Part shown: positions 57,590 to 64,000 of the stretch, piece by piece
Layout: each line of letters starts with the position of its first letter
How positions within the stretch are numbered: position 1 is the stretch's first letter
Assembly: GCF_032452875.1 (NCBI RefSeq)
Contig: NC_083897.1
Coordinates: 10,336,854 to 10,400,853, forward strand
Direction: 5' to 3'
Length of the DNA stretch: 64,000 nucleotides
Origin: Bos javanicus
Lineage: Eukaryota > Chordata > Mammalia > Artiodactyla > Bovidae
Position numbers and translations under genes: made by a program
Notes under the pieces: model-generated
What the model was told of the DNA's origin: nothing
What the model saw: only the letters and a program-made list of their open reading frames with translations
The model's database searches: none

Positions 57590-60126
57590 GGTGAGAGCCA
57601 GAGCTCAGGGCGTGTACAGAATGCTACAGCAGATGGTAGAGATGGTTTGAGCAGAGGGGTGAAATAGGAAGAGAACAATACGTCAACAGGATTGATGATC
57701 TGTTGCAGTGGTTTCCAAGGTTGTGTATGCTCATCCTTGGGTGTGAGCAAGCTTATTATTCCATGTGGTACACATAAAAAATAATGATTTCCATTTCTAC
57801 TTATTGTCTATCAAAAAATAAGAAATATATGATGCCTATCAATATTTTATAAACATTTATAAACACAGTGGTCTGTGCATGTGATTAAGAAGTATATGTA
57901 ATGTATATTTTGATACATTAAATATATATTATTTAAGTCATCTATATAAATTAAATAAAGTGTTAATTTATCCTTATTTATATATTAAAAAATTTTGACA
58001 TATATATAATTATTGATGGATATCCTTTTTTGTAACTGATAAAGTCATCAGGATAGCTGTGGGAGCCTGCAAAACCCCTACGCTGGCCTTTATGTGCAGG
58101 TAGAGGCCAAGGTGCTATCTTCTAAAGAAATGACTGATCTATCAGGAAGGGTTTAATGCTCTTGTTATGGCAGTTGACAGCTCAAAGAAGAGCCATCCTT
58201 ATTCTGGTATACAGAAGAGTGACCATGTGCCTGTTCTCTGCCATAAGCACTAAAATATTCACTTATTTGGGGTTAGAGCTGACTTTCAGGAAATAGGCTA
58301 GTGGAAGAAGACCTGAAGAATGGCAGAATTGCTTGATAGTGACCTATAATAATACACCTAGTCCTTCATTTGTAAGTATGAATAGAAAACAAAGCATCAG
58401 CAGATATTTGAGAAAAACTAAGATCATAAAAAGAAGCACAGCTAACTCTGGAAGAACCAGGGATTTGGAAAAAAATAAATTTAAAAAATTGTAGTAATTA
58501 ATATCCTTGAAAGAATCAGAAAGTTCCCACATTTAGAAAATAAGAGATGACTATAAGAAGAGTAATCAGAAAACAAAGTAAAATTTAAATTTGATTAAAA
58601 TTAGAGTCAGCAGAATAAATTCAAATCTAATATAAAATAAATTGCAAAACTATGGGATATCACAAAGGTGATGTAAGTTTTACTGGCAAACAGACTCACA
58701 TGATAGAGCCATTGGTAAATGAATATCTAGTAAAATTAGATGAGTTCAAAATTGAAGGTAGAGAAAAATTCATAAATATAATTATATGGAAGGTGTTTCA
58801 CATTAAAATAATTTAAATATCAAAATATTAGGGAAATCCTTTTGGAAAATGAATGAAGCCTTCCAATATTTTTATAAAAATTACCTTTATTTTCATGCTG
58901 TGAAATTTAAATGCAAAAGGAAGAATATAGTAGAATATTATCTTAAAATTTCATTGGGAAAATTCTTCCCCAGATCCCCCTAAAAATTGATACTTCTTTC
59001 ATACATTGTTTATTTTAAGATATGAATGCAAATTTTTAACTAAAATATAAATGTTATTAAATATAAGATTAAACAAATGTTAATTTTATTTTTATCCAGG
59101 CAAGTTGTCAATAAAACTTTTATTTTCCACTATTTTCATAAGTATGAAATTTTAGTTCTGGTTTTCAGCATTTTCACTTTAAGTAGGATTTTTTAAAAAA
59201 CATGGATAAGGAGGTCTTAGAATAGCATAATTTAAGAAGCTGTATGATCTTAGTCATAAGGAAAATAAGGCATACATTTCTTATGTCAACAACCAAAAAG
59301 GAAAAAAAAAAAAATCCTGACCTGTTATGTTAGGAAAAATAAGCTCTATAAGGGTGTAATGATCCAAATACGAAGCAAACTAAAATATGGCATAATTGTG
59401 AACATTAAATGGAGCATAAAATAGAAGAATGGATTTGACTTTGATGCTTGAAGTATCTTCCTTTAAGAAGGTATATGATTTTTCTGTAGATCCAGTCATG
59501 CTCCTTGGCTTTACAGTGAAAAATATTCACCTAATTATAATATAAAAAGTACAGCATACATATTTACATAATTTAAACAAAAAAACCTATAAATTTGGAA
59601 AGTTTAATTGTATTTCAAGTGCAAGTTTATGTCATAAATCATGTCAATGTGAAAAGAAAAGGTCATGGTAATTCAAGTTAGGATGTAAGAGGAGAGAAAA
59701 GATTGTACTTTCTCTCTGAATTAGTGGAATTAAATTACAATGGATGTAATTTAAAATCAATAAATTAAGAAACTGGGCTTTGTAAAAATAATCAACAGAA
59801 GATTATAAAAACAAAATCTATCTAACGGTTATTGGGAACACTAGAGAAAAAGTGTCTACTAACTGAGCTCAATTCACTGTATTTAAATACACTTTTAAAT
59901 TTTAATTTAAATAATAGGAATATAAGCATATTATTTAGAGTTCTTGACATAATCCCCAGAAAAAAAAAACAAATTACTCCCAGGTAGTGGGACAGGTTAT
60001 GTCGGAATGGAGTGGATTTTAAAAAATTTTTTATTTAATGCTCTTCTGTAGTTTTGAAATTTTATTTCTATGTGCATATAAAATACCCTCTTCCACTCCC
60101 TCTAATTCCTTCCTCCTAAAGTAACC
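57590..60126. other. Unique AT-rich stretch
   Basis: No gene or young repeat. A weak hint of a hAT end occurs at 57706 (cagtggtttccaagg) and an old L1 3' UTR-like flavour at 60040-60125. Neither is firm. Confidence 0.45.
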
Positions 60127-60139
60127 AATGGTAACCCTT

Positions 60140-60420
60140 GCTGCTGCTGCTGCTGCTGCTAAGTCGCTTCAGTCATGTCCAACTCTGTGCGACCCCATAG
60201 ATGACAGCCCACCAGGCTTCCCCATCCCTGGGATTCTCCAGGCAAGAACACTGGAGTGGGTTGCCATTTCCTTCTCCAATGCATGCAAGTGAAAAGTGAA
60301 AGGGAAGTCGCTCAGTCGTGTCCAACTCCTAGCGACCGCATGGACTGCAGCCTACCAGGCTCCTCCATCCATGGGATTTTCCAGGCAAAAGTACTGGAGT
60401 GGGTTGCCATTGCCTTCTCC
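60140..60420 (-). mobile_element. Bov-A2 SINE with (CTG)n tail
   Basis: Antisense Bov-A2 dimer, beginning with about seven CTG units (60140-60160). The perfect 13-bp duplication aatggtaaccctt lies at 60127-60139 and 60421-60433, suggesting a fairly young insertion. Confidence 0.97.
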
Positions 60421-60468
60421 AATGGTAACCCTTACATCTGCTAATTTTCTCTATTCTCTCTTTCTCTT

Positions 60469-60520
60469 TCACACACACACATACATACACACATGCATGC
60501 GTACCTACATACATATTAGT
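60469..60520. repeat. CA/CATA-rich low-complexity block
   Basis: Short CA run followed by imperfect CATA and CATG units. Confidence 0.85.
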
Positions 60521-60612
60521 GCCCTTTGTCTTCCTGTAGGAGAAATTTTCCAAAGAGTGATTGTTAAGCCAAGTAATATGCCTGTATTTATTTTAATAGA
60601 TTTTGCAATATT

Positions 60613-62592
60613 GTTGTTGTTGTTCAATCGATCAGTCGTGTCTGACTTTTTGTGACCCCATGGACTGCAGCACCCCAGGCCTCCCTGTCCATCACCAATT
60701 CCTGGAGTTTACTCAAACTCATGTCCATTGAGTAGGTGATGACATCCAACCATCTCATCCTCTGTCTTCCCCTTCTCCTCCTGCCTTCAATCTTTCCCAG
60801 CATCAGGGTCTTTTCCAGTGAGTCAGTTCTTCAAATCAGGTGGCCAAAGTATTGGAGATTCATCTTCAGCTTCAGTCTTTCCAAAGAATATTCACTCCTT
60901 GCAGTCCAAGGGATTCTCAAGAGTCTTTTCCAACACCACAGTTCAAAAGCATCTATAATTTGGTGCTCAGCTTTCTTTATGGTCCAACTCTCACATCCAT
61001 TCATGACTACTGGAAAAACCATAGCTTTGACTAGACAGACCTTTGTTGACAAAGTAATGTCTCTGCTTTTTAATACATTGTCTGTTTGTCATCGCTTTTC
61101 TCCCAAGGAGCAAGCATGTTTTAATTTGATGGCTGCAGTCACCAACCACAGTAATTTTGGAGCCCAGGAAAATAAAGTCTTTCACTCTTTCATTGTTTCC
61201 CCATCTGTATGCCATGAAGTGATGGGACAGGATGCCTTGATCTTTTTTGAATCAAAAATTCAAAAAAAAGTTTTTTGAATGTTGAGTTTTAAGCCAGATT
61301 CTTCACTCTTCTCTTTCACCTTCATCAAGAGGCTCTTTAGTTCCTCTTCACTTTCTGCCATAAGGGTAGTGTCATCTAAATATCTGAGGAAATTGATATT
61401 TCTCCCAGAAATCTTGATCCCAAGTACTCTTTCATCCAGCCCAGCATTTCTCATGATGTACTCTGTATATAAGTTAAATAAACAGGGTGACAATATATAG
61501 CCTTGACATACTCCTTTCCCGATTTTGAACCAGTCTGTTGTTCCATGTTCTGTTCTAACTGTTCTTTCTTGACCTGCATACAAGTTTCTCAGAAGGCAGG
61601 TAAGGTGGTCTGATAGTCCCATTTCTTTAAGGATTTTCCACAGTTTGTTGTGATCCACACAAAGGCTTTAGTGTAGTCAATGAAGTAGATGTTTTTTCTG
61701 GAATACTCTTGCTTTTTCTATGATCCAACCAATGTTGGCACTTTGATTTGTGGTTCTCTGCCTTTTCTAAATCCACCTTGAACATCTGGAAGTTATTGGT
61801 TCATATACTGTTGAAGCCTAACTTGGAGGATTTAGCATGTGAAATGAGTGCAATTGTGCAGTAGTTTGAACATTCTTTGGCATTGCCTTTCTTTGGGATT
61901 GGAATGAAAACTGACCTTTTCCAGTCCTGTGGCCACTGCTGAGTTTTCCAAAATTGCTGGCATATTGAGTGCAGCACTTTAACAGCATCATCTTTTAGAA
62001 TTTGAAGTAGCTCAGCTGGAATTCCATCATCTGCACTAGCTTTGTTTGTAGTGATGCTTCCTAAAGCCTACTTCACTTCATATTCCAGGATGTCTGGCTG
62101 TAGATGAGTGATCACACCATCGTGATTATCTTGGTCGTGAAGATCTTTTTTGTTTAGTTCTTCTGTGTATTCTTGCCACCTCTTCTTAATATCTTCTACT
62201 TCTGTTAGGTCCATACCATTTCTGTCCTTTATTGCGCCCCTCTTTCCATGAAATGTTCCCTTGGTATCTCTAATTTTCTTGAAGATATCTCTAGTCTTTC
62301 CCCTTCTATTGTTTTCCTCTATTTCTTTGCACTGTTCACTTAAGAAGGCTTTGTTACCTCTCCTTGCTATTCTTTGGAACACTGCATTCAGATGGGTATG
62401 TCTTTCCTTTCTCCTTTATCTTTTGCTTCTCTTCTTTTCTCAGGTATTTGTAAGGCCTCCTCTGAAAACCATTTTGCCTTTTTGCATTTTTTTTTTTCTC
62501 TTGGGGATGGTTTTGACCACCACCTCCTGTACAATGTTATGAACCTCTGTCCATAGTTCTTTAGGCACTCTCTCTATCAGATATAATCCCTC
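60613..62592 (-). mobile_element. BovB, 5'-truncated, 2 kb
   Basis: Antisense BovB from the 3' terminus (gttgttgttgttcaatcgatcag, a TTG-repeat variant of the tail) to beyond the RT domain. Perfect flanks tgcaatatt at 60604-60612 and 62593-62601. Frames on the minus strand include 62068-62382 (linker), 61260-61658 (RT with an FLRYLDD box in place of YADD) and 60831-61052 (C-terminus). Stops and shifts divide them. Confidence 0.95.
61260..61658 (-). pseudogene. BovB RT core remnant
   Basis: A 132-codon frame with KLWKILKEMG, LLRNLYAGQE, GKGVCQGYILSPCLFNLY and RYLDDTTLMAES, the middle of the BovB RT. The alanine of the YADD box is leucine, and the usual RQGC reads CQGY. It ends in the (A)-rich spot near 61260. 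It cannot give a whole RT. Confidence 0.88.
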
Positions 62593-62601
62593 TGCAATAT
62601 T

Positions 62602-63650
62602 ACTTTCTTAAAAAGTTGCAGCATTTCACAATCTCAACATCAATAATGAGAGTGCATTTTCTCATATCTCTGCCTATATTGGATATTATTATCCTTTTTA
62701 ATTTTACCATCAGATGGGTATTAAAAAAAAAAGGTAATTACATTTTTATTTGAATTTGAATTTCCCTGACCACTGATGAGATTGAGTCTCTTTTCATATG
62801 AATATTTGCATTTCAAATTTCCTTTACTCTGAATTGGTTATTTGAAACCTTTATACATATTTATATTTAAGAACTAGACCTTTCCTCATTAAGCACAGTA
62901 TTTTTTCTGCTAATTAATCACATTAACCCATAGAAAACTTAGAAAATATTTGGGACATGATTATAGTTTTCAGTGATTATTTATCTAAAATTAATATTTA
63001 ACTGAATAGGGTTCTTTTATAGAAAGGCTATCCATCTTCTGTTAGATACTTGATTTTGTTTATGATATTCCCTGCCAATTAGGTAATTGAATTTAGTAAT
63101 CATTTCTGATGGCCTCCATTTTCCAGTCTGTATTAAGAAGATATTTACCATTTCTTGGCATTTCCTAAGTGATTGCAAGTGATTGCAAGTGATTTCCTAA
63201 GTGGTGTTTCTTTTTTTTTTTTACTTTTTATGTGTAGATCTTCACATTTGGATCTTTATAAAGAATTCACTTTTTTATTATGTCAAGGTGTAAACTTTTT
63301 TCTTAAATGAATATTCATTTTTCCAACATCATTTATAAATAAACTATGCTTTTACAACTGAATTAAATGCCCATTTTGTCACATTTTAATTTATTATATA
63401 TATATTAGATCTATTCAGACAGTTATGTTCTGTAACTAATCTATTCATCCATTCTTATCCAACTGACTTTAGAGTAAGTTTACTATTTGATATAGAAGGT
63501 CTTATATCACTACAATGCATTATCAATTTTGGTATAATATTCTAGGTATTTGCTGATCTTTACTATTCTATATAAAAGTTTATATCATTAATCCAATTCT
63601 AAAAATTTGGAATGAGTAAATTTATATATTTGCTTGGCATAAATTGAGCT
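62602..63650 (-). mobile_element. Old L1 (L1M-type) relic
   Basis: Antisense L1 phrases: gagagtgcattttctcatatctctgcc, gaatttccctgaccactgatgagattgag, ttccaacatcatttataaa and a tctattcatccattcttatcc zone. The left side may begin before the BovB (ttttccaaagagtgattg near 60546). Very diverged, boundaries uncertain. Confidence 0.6.
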
Positions 63651-63759
63651 GTTCATGCTGTTAACCACCACTCTGCAGGGAATGCTAGTCATTCCCACTA
63701 GTTCTGATATTTTTATGTCTTTCTACAAAATATGTTTTTAATTCAATTAAATAATACTT

Positions 63760-64000
63760 ATTGAGATAATATTCACTTCCCATAAGATTTATCCCTTTAA
63801 AGTATTAATTCTGGCAGTTTTACCATATTAACAAAGATGTGCAGGTGTAACCACTATCTAATTACAAATAAGTCATTACCTCCAAAAGAAAGCATGTACC
63901 CATTAGCAATCATTTCCAATTCCTCTCCATCCTCACTCCTTGAAAACCACTAATCTAATTTCTGTCTTTATGGATTTGCCTATTTGGGACATCTCATGTA
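63760..64000 (-). mobile_element. Old L1 3' end, cut by the window edge
   Basis: Antisense L1M 3' UTR: ttattgagataatattcacttccc, tttaaagtattaattctgg, gaaaaccactaatctaatttctgtctttatggatttgcctatttggg. It continues past 64000. Confidence 0.8.

Noticed and set aside
57706..57780. A hAT-like end (cagtggtttccaagg)
   Set aside because: No matching inverted end or 8-bp duplication could be seen.
60736..61278. A 180-codon plus-strand frame
   Set aside because: It is the antisense strand of BovB.

Overview
The window is nuclear DNA of a ruminant, most likely a pecoran (cattle, sheep, goat, deer and relatives). The evidence is its repeats. It holds several BovB (RTE-clade) LINE copies, many Bov-tA and Bov-A2 SINEs, two CHR-like tRNA-Glu SINEs and a ruminant-type L1 of about 8 kb. 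Beneath these lie old mammalian repeats: L2, MIR, L1M, MaLR LTRs, a hAT element and a Tigger element. I cannot tell the species.

I find no cellular protein-coding gene, tRNA, rRNA or CRISPR array. Every reading frame that can be recognised is a decayed transposon frame: BovB endonuclease/reverse transcriptase, L1 ORF1 or ORF2. The window reads as intergenic or deep intronic sequence.

Layout. 0-3.9 kb: unique sequence with a CHR SINE and old L1 and L2 fragments. 3.9-7.2 kb: two BovB copies in opposite orientation, the second inserted in an old L1 tail with a perfect 13-bp target duplication. 7.2-16 kb: MIR, L2 and L1M relics, young SINEs and a solo ERV LTR. 16-24 kb: two L2 relics, a cluster of Bov-tA/Bov-A2 SINEs and a BovB 3' fragment. 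24-31 kb: an L1M fragment and two MaLR LTRs, one split by a hAT element and the other by a Tigger, plus AT-rich satellites. 32.4-35.8 kb: a near-full-length BovB inserted inside a CHR SINE. 38-39.7 kb: a BovB 3' fragment and a Bov-A2. 40.25-48.69 kb: a full-length L1 with a 16-bp target duplication. 49-51.2 kb: a SINE cluster. 51.2-60.1 kb: a long stretch with one young SINE. 60.1-64 kb: a Bov-A2, a 2-kb BovB and L1M relics.

The most notable item is the L1 at 40.27-48.67 kb. Its target duplications lie beyond its own 3' end and enclose about 400 bp of extra sequence. That extra sequence ends in a MaLR LTR polyadenylation signal and an A-tract. This is the structure expected when an L1 transcript reads past its own weak poly(A) site, is polyadenylated at a downstream LTR, and carries that flank to a new place (3' transduction). 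I found no sign of an undescribed system outside transposon biology.
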